Source: Pseudomonadota bacterium (GTDB lineage Bacteria > Pseudomonadota > Gammaproteobacteria > Burkholderiales > Gallionellaceae). From it: a stretch of DNA of 39,207 nucleotides. Under the pieces are notes generated by a model. It was not told the DNA's origin. It did not search any database and was given only the letters and a program-made list of their open reading frames with translations. Shown here in pieces: positions 15,651 to 23,888 of this stretch. Where the stretch lies: the NCBI GenBank assembly GCA_021782995.1, contig JAJXUI010000026.1, positions 1-39,207 on the forward strand, given 5' to 3'. Numbering within the stretch: position 1 is the stretch's first letter; every line of letters begins with the position of its first letter. The translations under genes and the position numbers were made by a program.

Positions 15651-16320
15651 GGCTTTTATAGTGCAGGCAATCAATCTGGGTAAACAGGTTTCAAGCGGGG
15701 GACAGCCCCTGCATATCCTGCATGATGTCAATTTTAACGTGGAAGCGCATGAGAGTCTTGCCATTCTTGGTGCATCAGGTTCCGGCAAGTCGACATTGCT
15801 GGGCCTGCTTGCCGGCCTGGATGTGCCAACACAGGGAACTGTCATGCTTGATGGCAATGATCTGTTCCAGTTTGACGAGGATCAGCGTGCTCGCTTGCGC
15901 GGCAGACTGGCGGGCTTCGTATTCCAGTCTTTCCAGTTGTTGCCCGCATTGTCGGCACTGGAAAATGTCATGTTGCCGCTGGAGTTGCAGGGGCAGGACC
16001 ATGCAAGGGAACAAGCCGCCGAGGTGCTCGAAAAGGTTGGGCTGGCACATCGACTCACGCACCTCCCAAAACATCTGTCAGGCGGGGAACAGCAACGTGT
16101 CGCGTTGGCACGTGCATTTGTGTCGCGCCCAAAAATCCTGTTTGCCGATGAACCCACCGGCAATCTGGATGCGGCTACAGGCACCCAGGTTATCAAGCTG
16201 ATGATGGAGATGAACCGTACGCAAGGCACCACGCTGATTCTGGTTACGCATGATGAAGCCCTGGCAAATCAATGCGACCGGCAGCTGCGATTGCTGGGTG
16301 GCAAACTTGTACAGGATTAA
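15649..16320 (+). CDS. ybbA: ABC transporter ATP-binding protein (YbbA/LolD type)
   Basis: A 223-residue ABC ATPase. The Walker A motif is LGASGSGKSTLL, the Q-loop lies in FVFQSFQLLPALSALENVML, the signature is LSGGEQQRVALARAF, Walker B is ILFADEPTGNLD and the switch His is in VTHDEAL. The FQLLPAL..ENV segment is typical of the LolD/MacB/YbbA group working with FtsX-type permeases. The permease is encoded two genes downstream. GAAAGGG precedes the ATG at 5 bases or so. Its promoter must lie within the divergent tesA coding region. In related species this pair is proposed to handle envelope lipids or hydrophobic products; the substrate is unknown. Confidence 0.92.
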   Translation: MAFIVQAINLGKQVSSGGQPLHILHDVNFNVEAHESLAILGASGSGKSTLLGLLAGLDVPTQGTVMLDGNDLFQFDEDQRARLRGRLAGFVFQSFQLLPALSALENVMLPLELQGQDHAREQAAEVLEKVGLAHRLTHLPKHLSGGEQQRVALARAFVSRPKILFADEPTGNLDAATGTQVIKLMMEMNRTQGTTLILVTHDEALANQCDRQLRLLGGKLVQD

Positions 16321-16326
16321 CTGGTC

Positions 16327-16521
16327 ATGTCCAACATCATTCAATTGAACAAGGTACGCAAGGAAAAGCGCGAAGAAAGAAGCAAAGCCACTACACTTTG
16401 CGCATCAGGACTGCATAAATGGAAAACAGTTAGCGATTCCCGTTTTGATGTAAAGCAGGGAAAGCTTGTCACGGTTGAACAGTGCGTGCGTTGCAAAAAA
16501 GAAAGAACCTACCTGAAATGA
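16327..16521 (+). CDS. Small conserved-looking CxxC protein, 64 residues
   Basis: A 64-residue basic protein with no signal peptide. The N-terminal half is a charged helix (KVRKEKREERSKAT). Cys/His residues then occur as LCASGLHKW and, near the end, EQCVRCKKERTYLK, giving a Cys/His...CxxC arrangement that could bind one zinc ion. It starts 6 bases after ybbA and its stop overlaps the permease start (ATGA), so it is cotranslated with the transporter and is not a chance frame. I do not recognise a named family. A role with the transporter or in nucleic-acid binding are both possible. Confidence 0.75.
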   Translation: MSNIIQLNKVRKEKREERSKATTLCASGLHKWKTVSDSRFDVKQGKLVTVEQCVRCKKERTYLK

Positions 16522-19022
16522 ACTTCCACCTCGTGAGTCTGGGCGTTTCCATGCTGCGACGCGACTGGCGTGCAGGCGAATGGCGCATCCTGTTACTGGC
16601 GCTATTGCTGGCAACGGGCAGCATCAGCACTGTTGGACTATTTTCCGATCGGGTAAAACAGGCCTTGCAGCAGGAATCCCATGCGCTGCTTGGTGCAGAC
16701 TTGCGTGTGACTTCTGTACGTCCCGTTTCGCCCGACTATCGCGAAGAGGCCATACGGCTTGGTCTGCGGGTAAGCGCCACAGCCAACTTCCCCAGCATGC
16801 TGTCCACTGACAGCCATAACCTGCTGGGTGAGATTCTTGCCATAGACAAGGGTTATCCCCTGAGGGGTGCGTTGCGTATCAGCGATCATTCTAATGATAC
16901 GGATACCCTGCATGATGATGGAAAAATAGCAAACACCATACCCGAAAGGGGCACAATATGGGCAGATGAACGTCTGTTCAGGCGACTGGATGTCAAACTT
17001 GGGCAAAGCATCCAGGTCGGCAACCTGAAAATGCGACTCTCGGAGAGAGTCGTCAAGGATGTCGATCAGGCCTTAAGTTTCACCAGTATTGCGCCCCGTA
17101 TCCAGATCAATATGGCGGATTTGCCGGCAACCGGCCTGGTGCAGGAAGGCAGCCGCATCACTTATCGGTTACTGGTCGCGGGCAATGCGCAAGCCGTTGC
17201 CAAATTTCGGCAATGGGCCGAACCCAGGCTGCAAAATGGTGAAAAGCTGGAAGATGTCCGCGACGCACGCCCCGAAATCCGCCAGTCGCTTGAGCGTGCC
17301 GATCATTTTCTTGGCCTTGCCGCCCTGATGACTTATGTGCTGGCAGGGATCGCAATGGCATTGGCCGCGCGCCAGTTCATTTCACGTCATCTTGATGCCT
17401 GTGCCGTGATGCGTTGCCTGGGTGCAACCCAGAATCAGGTAATGGGTTTGTTCCTGTATCAGTTCATCCTGCTGGGACTTGCCGGTATTCTGTTGGGGTG
17501 CCTCATCGGCTGGGCAGTGCAAGCCATACTGGTGGCAAGTGTGCAAAGCCTGCAAGCTGCGAATCTCCCCTCGCCAGGCCTCATGCCAGTCATTCAGGCA
17601 GGCCTCAGTGGCATGACTTTACTGATGGGGTTTACCTTTCTTCCGCTATGGCAGCTGAAATCGGTGACGCCTCTTCGTGTCATCCGTCGTGAACTAGGCC
17701 CACCCAATCGCAATACAGGATTGATGTATGCGATAGGCGGCAGCGTGCTGATCGGACTGTTCGTCTGGCAGGCTGGATCAATCAAGTTGGGATTGACTGT
17801 ACTTGCCGGCTTGGGTGGGGGCATGACATTGTTTGGCCTGATAGCCTGGTTCAGCTTGCGATTGCTGTCCAGGCTTCCCATGAGCAACCGTCATTTATTT
17901 ACCAATCTTGCCCGGCATGGTAAAGCGAATGCGATACAGATTGTCGCGTTAAGCATCGGTGGCATGAGCTTGTTGTTGCTCACGCTGGTTCGCTCCGAGT
18001 TGATGCAGAACTGGATTGAACGCCTGCCGCCTGATGCACCAAATCGTTTCATCGTCAATGTGCAGCCCGAACAGCGTGTAGCAGTGCAGCAATTCTTTAT
18101 CCGGCAAGGGTTGCCGCAACCCAGTCTGTCACCAATGGTGCGCGGTCGATTAATTGCCATTAATGGCCGTCCGGTCAAGGGTGACGATTATCCAGACAGC
18201 CGGGCTCGCGCACTGGCTGAAAGGGAAACCAATCTCTCCTGGAGTGCCGATGTGCCAGCAGGAAATCGCGTAGTTCAAGGCAGCTGGTGGCACAGTGCAA
18301 CTGGGGGGGTCAATGAACACGAAATTTCCATGGAGGAAGGCATCGCCACGACGCTAGGCATCAAGCTCGGCGATACCCTTGCCTATGATATCGCAGGAGA
18401 TGAATTTCAAGGTAAAGTGACCAGTTTGCGCAAATTGCGCTGGGATTCCATGCAGGTGAATTTTTTCGTGATGACAGCCCCGGGCTTGCTTGACAATTAT
18501 CCAGCCAGTTACATCAGCAGCTTTTACCTGCCACGGGACAAGCTGCGCAGTGGCGATGCCTTGCTCAAGGCATTTCCCAATCTGCTGGTCATCGATACGG
18601 AAGCGATCATCCGACAGGTACGGCACATCATGGACCAGATCGCCCAGACACTGGGCGCTGTTTTCATGTTTACCCTGCTTAGCGGGCTGGCTGTGCTATA
18701 TGCGGCACTGCTTGCAACCCGCGATGAGCGCGTGCTTCAGGCGGCCATCCTGCGCACGCTGGGCGCAGATTCCCGCTATTTGCACCGCCAGCAATTGATT
18801 GAGTTTGCCTTACTGGGTACGCTAAGCGGCCTTCTGGCAGCGGCAGGGGCCGCCGGCCTGGGCTGGATACTTGCACGGAATGTACTGGAAATTCATTTTT
18901 CCGCCCCGGCCACTTTGTGGTTGTCCGGCTTAATTGGCGGCATGGCCATCGTAATGCTTGCAGGCTGGCTGGTCATGCGCAAGATTGTTAAACTTCCACC
19001 CCTCATCATCCTCAATACCTGA
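16518..19022 (+). CDS. ybbP: ABC transporter permease, FtsX-like (YbbP type)
   Basis: An 834-residue permease with an N-terminal helix (RILLLALLLATGSISTVGLF), a large periplasmic domain (about 50-240), a first FtsX block of helices (about 265-390), further central helices (about 405-475), a second periplasmic domain (about 505-700) and a last FtsX block (about 715-830). ATLGADSRYLHRQQ-type coupling-helix segments (LRTLGADSRYLHRQQLIEF; MRCLGATQNQVMGLF) precede paired helices, as in YbbP/MacB-like permeases. This large duplicated architecture fits YbbP, the partner of YbbA. ATG at 16518 overlaps the small CxxC gene stop; the earlier in-frame codon at 16482 lies inside that gene. It probably extracts or moves a hydrophobic compound in the envelope. 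Confidence 0.9.
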   Translation: MNFHLVSLGVSMLRRDWRAGEWRILLLALLLATGSISTVGLFSDRVKQALQQESHALLGADLRVTSVRPVSPDYREEAIRLGLRVSATANFPSMLSTDSHNLLGEILAIDKGYPLRGALRISDHSNDTDTLHDDGKIANTIPERGTIWADERLFRRLDVKLGQSIQVGNLKMRLSERVVKDVDQALSFTSIAPRIQINMADLPATGLVQEGSRITYRLLVAGNAQAVAKFRQWAEPRLQNGEKLEDVRDARPEIRQSLERADHFLGLAALMTYVLAGIAMALAARQFISRHLDACAVMRCLGATQNQVMGLFLYQFILLGLAGILLGCLIGWAVQAILVASVQSLQAANLPSPGLMPVIQAGLSGMTLLMGFTFLPLWQLKSVTPLRVIRRELGPPNRNTGLMYAIGGSVLIGLFVWQAGSIKLGLTVLAGLGGGMTLFGLIAWFSLRLLSRLPMSNRHLFTNLARHGKANAIQIVALSIGGMSLLLLTLVRSELMQNWIERLPPDAPNRFIVNVQPEQRVAVQQFFIRQGLPQPSLSPMVRGRLIAINGRPVKGDDYPDSRARALAERETNLSWSADVPAGNRVVQGSWWHSATGGVNEHEISMEEGIATTLGIKLGDTLAYDIAGDEFQGKVTSLRKLRWDSMQVNFFVMTAPGLLDNYPASYISSFYLPRDKLRSGDALLKAFPNLLVIDTEAIIRQVRHIMDQIAQTLGAVFMFTLLSGLAVLYAALLATRDERVLQAAILRTLGADSRYLHRQQLIEFALLGTLSGLLAAAGAAGLGWILARNVLEIHFSAPATLWLSGLIGGMAIVMLAGWLVMRKIVKLPPLIILNT

Positions 19023-19037
19023 TATCCGGAATTACAC

Positions 19038-19421
19038 ATGAAAGCCAATATACTTCTGCTCATATCCATTCCGCTGATTGCCATTCTCAGTGCATGCAAT
19101 CCCAAAGAACAAACGGCTGATACCCCTGCTACTCCAGCAACAACAGCTGCTCCTGCCGTAAGCGTTGAGCAGGCAATACCCGCCACCAGACAGCTCAAAC
19201 AACAACCTGCAACTGTATTGCCGGCAAAGGCAATCAAGAGCGAACCTGTTAATACCGAAGTGGCAGCCACAGCAAATGAACCCGCAAAACCACTGCCTAC
19301 CAAGGATGCCATTGAAGAAGTCAATTCTTATGCACGGGAGAAAACCGGCACCCAGACATCCAGGGTACGCAGCAAGCGTGAGGCGGCAGAAGCCGAGCTG
19401 ATGCAGGATGTTTCTAAATAA
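19038..19421 (+). CDS. Small Ala/Pro/Thr-rich lipoprotein
   Basis: A 127-residue protein with a lipoprotein signal peptide (MKANILLLISIPLIAILSAC; lipobox LSAC, lipidated Cys at residue 20). The mature part is low in complexity, rich in Ala, Thr, Pro and Lys, with a charged C-terminal helix (SRVRSKREAAEAELMQDVSK). I do not recognise a family. It starts 15 bases after the permease gene and probably belongs to that transcript. It ends in a 52-base convergent gap facing the kinase gene; that gap holds AT-rich sequence but no clear terminator. Confidence 0.75.
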   Translation: MKANILLLISIPLIAILSACNPKEQTADTPATPATTAAPAVSVEQAIPATRQLKQQPATVLPAKAIKSEPVNTEVAATANEPAKPLPTKDAIEEVNSYAREKTGTQTSRVRSKREAAEAELMQDVSK

Positions 19422-19473
19422 TATAATTAATTCATATAGTTAATGATTATCATCAGGTGCCATTCAGACTGGC

Positions 19474-20751
19474 TTAACCATACATCTGCACGATACGATC
19501 GTCAGCCAGTGCAACGCGGTTTGTCATAGCACTGAGCAAAATTCTCGATAACCGCAATTGGCATCCCTTGCTGAGACAATCCAGCGCATCAAACTGGAAT
19601 TCGGCAACGATACAATCAGACATGGTTTCCAGCGTGGCATGACGCGATGTGCCACGCTTGATGTACGACATCTCGCCGAAGTGTTCAGCCGGCTTGATCA
19701 TATTCAGCAGGTAACCATTCTTGGTCACCTTGATTGAACCTTCAGCCAGGATATACATGCTATAGGCCGGATCTCCTTCCTTCATCATCACTGTCCGCGA
19801 AGGAATGCGAGTCCATTTGCTGGCATGAATCAATTCCCATAGATCAGGATCGGTAAGAAGGGACAATTCGTCATTCTTTCTCAACATCGTGAATTTATCG
19901 CTGTCATTGATCGGCTGATGCAGTGAGCTGAAACGTCCCGCATCAGCCAGATCCAGCGCCAACTCTGCCCAGCAGGAATAACGATCAACAGGATTTTTCG
20001 CAATCATGCGCATGATGATCCTATCCAGTTTGGGTGATATACCTTGCCTGATTGTGCCTGGCGTATCCGGTTGATGATGCGCAATCGCATCGAACAGCTC
20101 AGTCATCCGGTTTGCACGAAATGGCAAAGTTCCCGTCAATAACTGGTAAGTCACAACGCCAAGTGAGTACATGTCACTGGCAAAAGTCAGCCGTTCCCCG
20201 GTTATCTGCTCCAGCGACATGTATGCAGGGGAACCAACCACAACCTTTTGGGTAATCTGGGACTGATAAAAAATGGAGGAACCGAAATCGGCAATCTTTA
20301 CATCCGTGCCGGAAACCAGCATCAGGTTTTCTGGTTTGATATCACGGTGTATGACACCCTGTCGATACGCATAATCCAGTGCGCCACAACATTTGAAGAT
20401 AATCTGCAGGATGGTTTCTATTGGTAACAAGTTGGCCGGGTCGGTAAATCTTGCCAGATTACCCCCCGGAACATATTCCATCGCAACATACCCTGAATCA
20501 TCGGCAATCGATGCATCCAGTATCGCCACGATGTGCGGGTGTTCCAGTTTTCCTGCAAGCGAAATTTCCGTAATCAACTGTTTGAGGCTGGCCTCGGTAA
20601 ATTCCGGATCATTCAGTGTGGACTGATCTATCAATTTGACCGCAACTTCCCGGTGCGCAAATGTATCATGAGCAAGGTAAACCTTGCCGGATGCGCCTGC
20701 TCCGATCTGCATGATCAACTCATATTTACCTAATCTCTTTGGCAGCTTCAT
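19474..20751 (-). CDS. Ser/Thr protein kinase with C-terminal cyclic-nucleotide-binding domain
   Basis: A 425-residue fusion. Residues 9-270 form a Hanks-type kinase: glycine loop QIGAGASGKVY, K39 in VAVKL, HRDIKPENLML with catalytic D137, ADFGSS with D155, and the activation segment VVGSPAYMSLEQITG. All key catalytic residues are present. Residues about 300-415 form a cNMP-binding (Crp-like) beta-roll: MKEGDPAYSMYILAEGSIKV, then HFGEMSYIKRGTSRHATL in the phosphate-binding cassette position. There is no membrane segment, so it is cytoplasmic. The order suggests a kinase switched by a cyclic nucleotide (inference). It is the last gene of the minus-strand envelope-protein series, 95 bases after the transglutaminase-like gene, with AAGG 8 bases before the ATG. 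Confidence 0.9.
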   Translation of the reverse strand: MKLPKRLGKYELIMQIGAGASGKVYLAHDTFAHREVAVKLIDQSTLNDPEFTEASLKQLITEISLAGKLEHPHIVAILDASIADDSGYVAMEYVPGGNLARFTDPANLLPIETILQIIFKCCGALDYAYRQGVIHRDIKPENLMLVSGTDVKIADFGSSIFYQSQITQKVVVGSPAYMSLEQITGERLTFASDMYSLGVVTYQLLTGTLPFRANRMTELFDAIAHHQPDTPGTIRQGISPKLDRIIMRMIAKNPVDRYSCWAELALDLADAGRFSSLHQPINDSDKFTMLRKNDELSLLTDPDLWELIHASKWTRIPSRTVMMKEGDPAYSMYILAEGSIKVTKNGYLLNMIKPAEHFGEMSYIKRGTSRHATLETMSDCIVAEFQFDALDCLSKGCQLRLSRILLSAMTNRVALADDRIVQMYG

Positions 20752-20846
20752 GCAGCACGCCTTGTTCCGTCACTGTACATCTCTCTCATTTCTGAATTTT
20801 TATGTAAATGAAAATCACGCATGCTTTCCCGAAGCTACTGCATCAA

Positions 20847-22370
20847 TTATCTGATTTCAACGACTTTAGAAGGTTTAAGTTTTGCATAGAATGGCATTGG
20901 CATTCCAACCGGCGCGCCTATATATGTGGGATCTGCAATCACATACTGCACCCCCTTGTATCCAACGGTTGAATAATCCGGTTTGGTATGTGGTAATGCC
21001 ACTGCAGCACTCATATGACCCGGATACAGCAATCCAACCGTTTTCAGTCCCACCAGTTCACGTACTAGCCAGGTAAACATGATCGCCCTGTCTTCACAAT
21101 CGTTGTATGGGAAATACATGGATTCTTCAACGAAGAAATATCGCTCTCTGCCAAACTGGTCATTGTCTGTTTTGTAGGCAAAAGCCTTTTGCACAAACGC
21201 AAGCAGGAATTCAACCTTTTCTTCCGGGCTCATCCCGGTCATGTATTTCTGCAAATCAGGAAACAGGCTTTTCTTCAGCAGGCTGCTGCCATCCGTATCA
21301 AAATACAGGTCAAAATCGGATTGCGGGAAAGTATCGAAATATTCCACCAGCCTGCGATCATATGGAACTGTAAACTTGATCTGCCTGCCCTTGTATTCGA
21401 AGGATAATGTTCTCGATGCTGATACAGTCCTGGTAAATCCTGTCGCAGCTGTCTGGACATCCATAGCCCGCAATTTTTCAGGATAGCTGGCATCATAGGT
21501 ATAAAAAGAACGGATGCTGTCACCGTGGTCTGGGGCAAGCACTGCGTAATAAACCTGATTGCCTACTTTGGTGAATTTTGTCGAATAAACAGGCTGCTTC
21601 ATAGCGACAAACAGATGTACATCCGATCCAGCATATCCTAGCCGTACATCATATCCAGACTTGGTCAGGAAATACCAAAGCAACAGGTTCTGTTCTGATC
21701 GCCGGCCTGGCTGCAAGGCTTGTACAACCGACCGCCACAAGGTTACCCCAGCCCAGTCATCCATTTTCAACGTATGACTGTTGTCATTGATCTCCTTGAC
21801 TGTCACATCGTAACTGGTGCCGCTCATCATGGTCCAGAATGCACTCATCACCTCCGGCTTGGCGCCCTCACTCAAACGATAATCCTTCCATTTCTGGTCA
21901 AAATGGAAACGAACCATATTGCCAAAGAACTCGATTTCCAGCATGTCGCCGGCCAAAGGGATGGGTTTGGGTTGAGGGGGGGGCGGCGGCAAAACGGCAG
22001 GTACAATCGGGGCATAGACAACCGGCGGCGGTGTTACAGGTACGGGTTGTGGTTTGCTGCCAGGTGCTGGCTTGGGTACGGGAGGTGGCGGCAATACAAC
22101 GACAGGAACTCTTTTTGGCTTGGGCTCCTTGATGCGCTCCTTGCCCCGGTAGGTGTCAAATTCGCTCCACTGTGATTTCAGGAAATCTGCAAATTCCTTG
22201 TCCTGCTTTTCCTTGTACTCCTGAAATTCCTGTTTGATTTGCTGCACGCCCTGCATTTGCTGGCGCTTGAATGCCTCAAAATCATCCGCAGCATCTCCAT
22301 GCCGGGCCGTTACAGACAGCAGAAACAAGGCACAAAAACCCAGCAACCTGCGTACGCCAGTATTCATCAT
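20847..22370 (-). CDS. Secreted transglutaminase-like (cysteine protease fold) protein with coiled coil and Pro-rich linker
   Basis: A 507-residue exported protein. A signal peptide covers about residues 1-27 (GFCALFLLSVTARHGDA). Residues about 29-78 are a charged coiled coil (EFQEYKEKQDKEFADFLK). A proline/valine-rich linker follows at about 85-145 (PVVVLPPPPVPKPAPGSKP). The C-terminal region contains a transglutaminase-like triad: C425 in YNDCEDRAIMF, H452 in YPGHMSAAV and D480 in YVIADPTYIGA. It may cut or crosslink cell-wall or surface proteins; the substrate is unknown. The coiled coil aligns without gaps to one in the FecR protein encoded two genes upstream. GGAG precedes two adjacent ATGs (22370 and 22367). 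It starts 15 bases after the LPP20-like gene. Confidence 0.85.
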   Translation of the reverse strand: MMNTGVRRLLGFCALFLLSVTARHGDAADDFEAFKRQQMQGVQQIKQEFQEYKEKQDKEFADFLKSQWSEFDTYRGKERIKEPKPKRVPVVVLPPPPVPKPAPGSKPQPVPVTPPPVVYAPIVPAVLPPPPPQPKPIPLAGDMLEIEFFGNMVRFHFDQKWKDYRLSEGAKPEVMSAFWTMMSGTSYDVTVKEINDNSHTLKMDDWAGVTLWRSVVQALQPGRRSEQNLLLWYFLTKSGYDVRLGYAGSDVHLFVAMKQPVYSTKFTKVGNQVYYAVLAPDHGDSIRSFYTYDASYPEKLRAMDVQTAATGFTRTVSASRTLSFEYKGRQIKFTVPYDRRLVEYFDTFPQSDFDLYFDTDGSSLLKKSLFPDLQKYMTGMSPEEKVEFLLAFVQKAFAYKTDNDQFGRERYFFVEESMYFPYNDCEDRAIMFTWLVRELVGLKTVGLLYPGHMSAAVALPHTKPDYSTVGYKGVQYVIADPTYIGAPVGMPMPFYAKLKPSKVVEIR

Positions 22371-22385
22371 TTTCTCCAGTTAAGC

Positions 22386-22778
22386 TTATTCGGTAGGAAC
22401 CAGCCATACCCACAGTGTATCAGTGCCGGGTTCGCGCCATTTTTCCTTGAGTCTGACCTTGATACCGGACTGGTTAAGGTTTTCCCGTGTTAGTTTGCTT
22501 GCAGCTGTAGAAGCGGCGTCATTTACGACCGTTGTGGTCGCAACCTGCTCAGACTGGATGCTAACCCCGAAGCGTCGGGCGTATTCTTCTCGACCCCGTA
22601 AAATAGCCAGTTCTTCCTGCGCTACCCTGCCTCCCACATGCCAACCAGCCGATGCCGATACACCATTCCCCGGGTTATCTATCCACGCCGGACGTACAGA
22701 GCCATCATCCATTGTCATACAGCCTGTCGCCAACCCGCATGCCACTAACAGCAATATCCCCTTGATACCCAATTTCAT
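22386..22778 (-). CDS. LPP20-like lipoprotein
   Basis: A 130-residue lipoprotein with signal MKLGIKGILLLVACGLATGC (lipobox ATGC, Cys at about residue 20). The mature part has PAWIDNPGNGVSASAGWHVG followed by an alpha-rich stretch with REEYARRFGVSIQSEQV and a C-terminal WREPGTDTLWVWLVPTE. This PxWI...G/A-G...R..A pattern resembles the LPP20 family of outer-membrane lipoproteins. ATG at 22778 is preferred to the TTG at 22781; AGGA and GAGGGA lie upstream. It sits between the FecR-domain gene (24-base gap) and the transglutaminase-like gene (15-base gap), so it is probably co-expressed with them. Confidence 0.78.
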   Translation of the reverse strand: MKLGIKGILLLVACGLATGCMTMDDGSVRPAWIDNPGNGVSASAGWHVGGRVAQEELAILRGREEYARRFGVSIQSEQVATTTVVNDAASTAASKLTRENLNQSGIKVRLKEKWREPGTDTLWVWLVPTE

Positions 22779-22802
22779 CAATCCTATCCCTCTAGGGCGG
22801 CT

Positions 22803-23579
22803 TCAATCATGTACTTTACGCAGCCAGGTTTCAGCATAATCCTCGAAGGATTCCATATTCTTTTTGCTGTCCTCGCTCAAGGGTTTTTCCACTACACGAT
22901 TGCCATCAAAAGTGGCCATGCGGTCAGCAGACAGGGAGAACGCCTTCTTGAACTCGACAAATTCCTTTTGAGTTTGATCCTTATACGCTTCGAATTCCTT
23001 CCTGTTTTGCTCCATTGCAGCCATGCCTTCCTGCTTGTAGGCCTCGAATTCATCCTTGACGCCCTGCTGGTGTATTTCAAAATCACCACCAGCCTCATTG
23101 GTGATACTGATTTCTCCTTTACGCATGCCGATTTCCTTGTTGTCATCCGTTTCCGTGACCATGAACCGGGTTCCGCGTATGCCAATGGTGGTAGTTGCGG
23201 TGCGAACTTCAACGGCACGCTGCTTGCCTTTGATCGAATTGATTGCGTAATACACTATGCCCGAGATCTGTTTGAAAAACCCCGGCTTCTCCTTGGTGCT
23301 GGCCGTCAGTTCAACCTTGCTATCCTTGCCCATGACGACAAAGCCATCATTTGCAACCCGAACGACTGCACGCGAGTTCGAACCCGTTGCAAGAACATTT
23401 CCGTTTGCAACAATACTTTTCGAATGAACCTGCTTCTCGGACTTGCCGACAGTCCCTTCAACCGTCACTTTGCCCTCGGCAGTGACCACCTCAATCCCTT
23501 CAGCGGCAAGAACGACCGGTGACATCAGTGTCGCAAGCAACAGTCCTGAAAATTTCGCTATCCATACGTGATATTTCAT
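22803..23579 (-). CDS. FecR-domain periplasmic protein with C-terminal coiled coil
   Basis: A 258-residue exported protein: signal peptide at 1-26 (AKFSGLLLATLMSPVVLAAE), then a FecR-type domain (about 27-165) with NGNVLATGSNSRAVVRVAND and VEVRTATTTIGIRGTRFMV, the latter being the FecR signature for beta-rich domains of this kind. A charged coiled coil follows (about 175-215: DEFEAYKQEGMAAMEQNRKE), then a 40-residue tail. It is not the usual anti-sigma FecR, since there is no sigma gene or transmembrane anchor; it resembles stand-alone FecR proteins of surface systems. Its ATG overlaps the stop of the upstream small lipoprotein gene. Confidence 0.85.
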   Translation of the reverse strand: MKYHVWIAKFSGLLLATLMSPVVLAAEGIEVVTAEGKVTVEGTVGKSEKQVHSKSIVANGNVLATGSNSRAVVRVANDGFVVMGKDSKVELTASTKEKPGFFKQISGIVYYAINSIKGKQRAVEVRTATTTIGIRGTRFMVTETDDNKEIGMRKGEISITNEAGGDFEIHQQGVKDEFEAYKQEGMAAMEQNRKEFEAYKDQTQKEFVEFKKAFSLSADRMATFDGNRVVEKPLSEDSKKNMESFEDYAETWLRKVHD

Positions 23580-23740
23580 TTTGATCCCCTGCTCGTATCT
23601 TTAGACAACTCATCCTGTGCTTCACGGGCATGTTGCCTTTGCATTTCTGCCGAATTGCCATAAGCGGTAGGTGAACCTGAACAAGCGGCAAGTCCGGCAA
23701 TAACCGACAACAAGCTCATCAATATCATCAATTTACGCAT
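23576..23740 (-). CDS. Very small lipoprotein, 54 residues
   Basis: A 54-residue lipoprotein: signal MRKLMILMSLLSVIAGLAAC (lipobox LAAC, lipidated Cys at about residue 20) followed by a short polar mature peptide rich in Gln, Glu, Lys and Ser (MQRQHAREAQDELSKDTSRG). Several in-frame ATGs exist upstream (23779, 23746). ATG at 23740 is chosen because AGGAG lies 6 bases before it, whereas that site abuts the 23746 codon. Its stop overlaps the FecR gene start (ATGA), so the two are coupled. It is the first gene after a terminator-like hairpin, so a promoter should lie around 23750-23795; I saw no convincing boxes there. Confidence 0.75.
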   Translation of the reverse strand: MRKLMILMSLLSVIAGLAACSGSPTAYGNSAEMQRQHAREAQDELSKDTSRGSK

Positions 23741-23796
23741 TTTCATCTCCTGAATTGGCGAATCCATATCAGTCATCACCGTTTATGAGCTTCAAT

Positions 23797-23825
23797 AAAA
23801 AAGGGGCAGCTACAGCCGCCCCTTT
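23797..23825 (-). terminator. Rho-independent terminator after the LPP20-like gene
   Basis: On the minus strand an 8-bp perfect stem (AAAGGGGC at 23825-23818 pairing with GCCCCTTT at 23807-23800, 10-base loop) runs into TTTTTTATT. It lies 64 bases after the stop of the 23889-24479 gene and separates it from the small-lipoprotein operon. Confidence 0.8.
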
Positions 23826-23888
23826 GTCTACATATCAGCCGTGCAGATGATCAGCTGAAGCAATACAGGTTTCATCTTGCCTGCATTG

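Noticed and set aside
19422-19473. AT-rich symmetry (ATTAA...TTAAT, ATGAT/ATCAT) as a bidirectional terminator
   Set aside because: Stems are only about 5 bp and AT-rich, with no T-run; too weak to call.
22809-23522. Plus-strand open frame of 237 codons
   Set aside because: Antisense to the FecR-domain gene, whose signal peptide and domain are clear.
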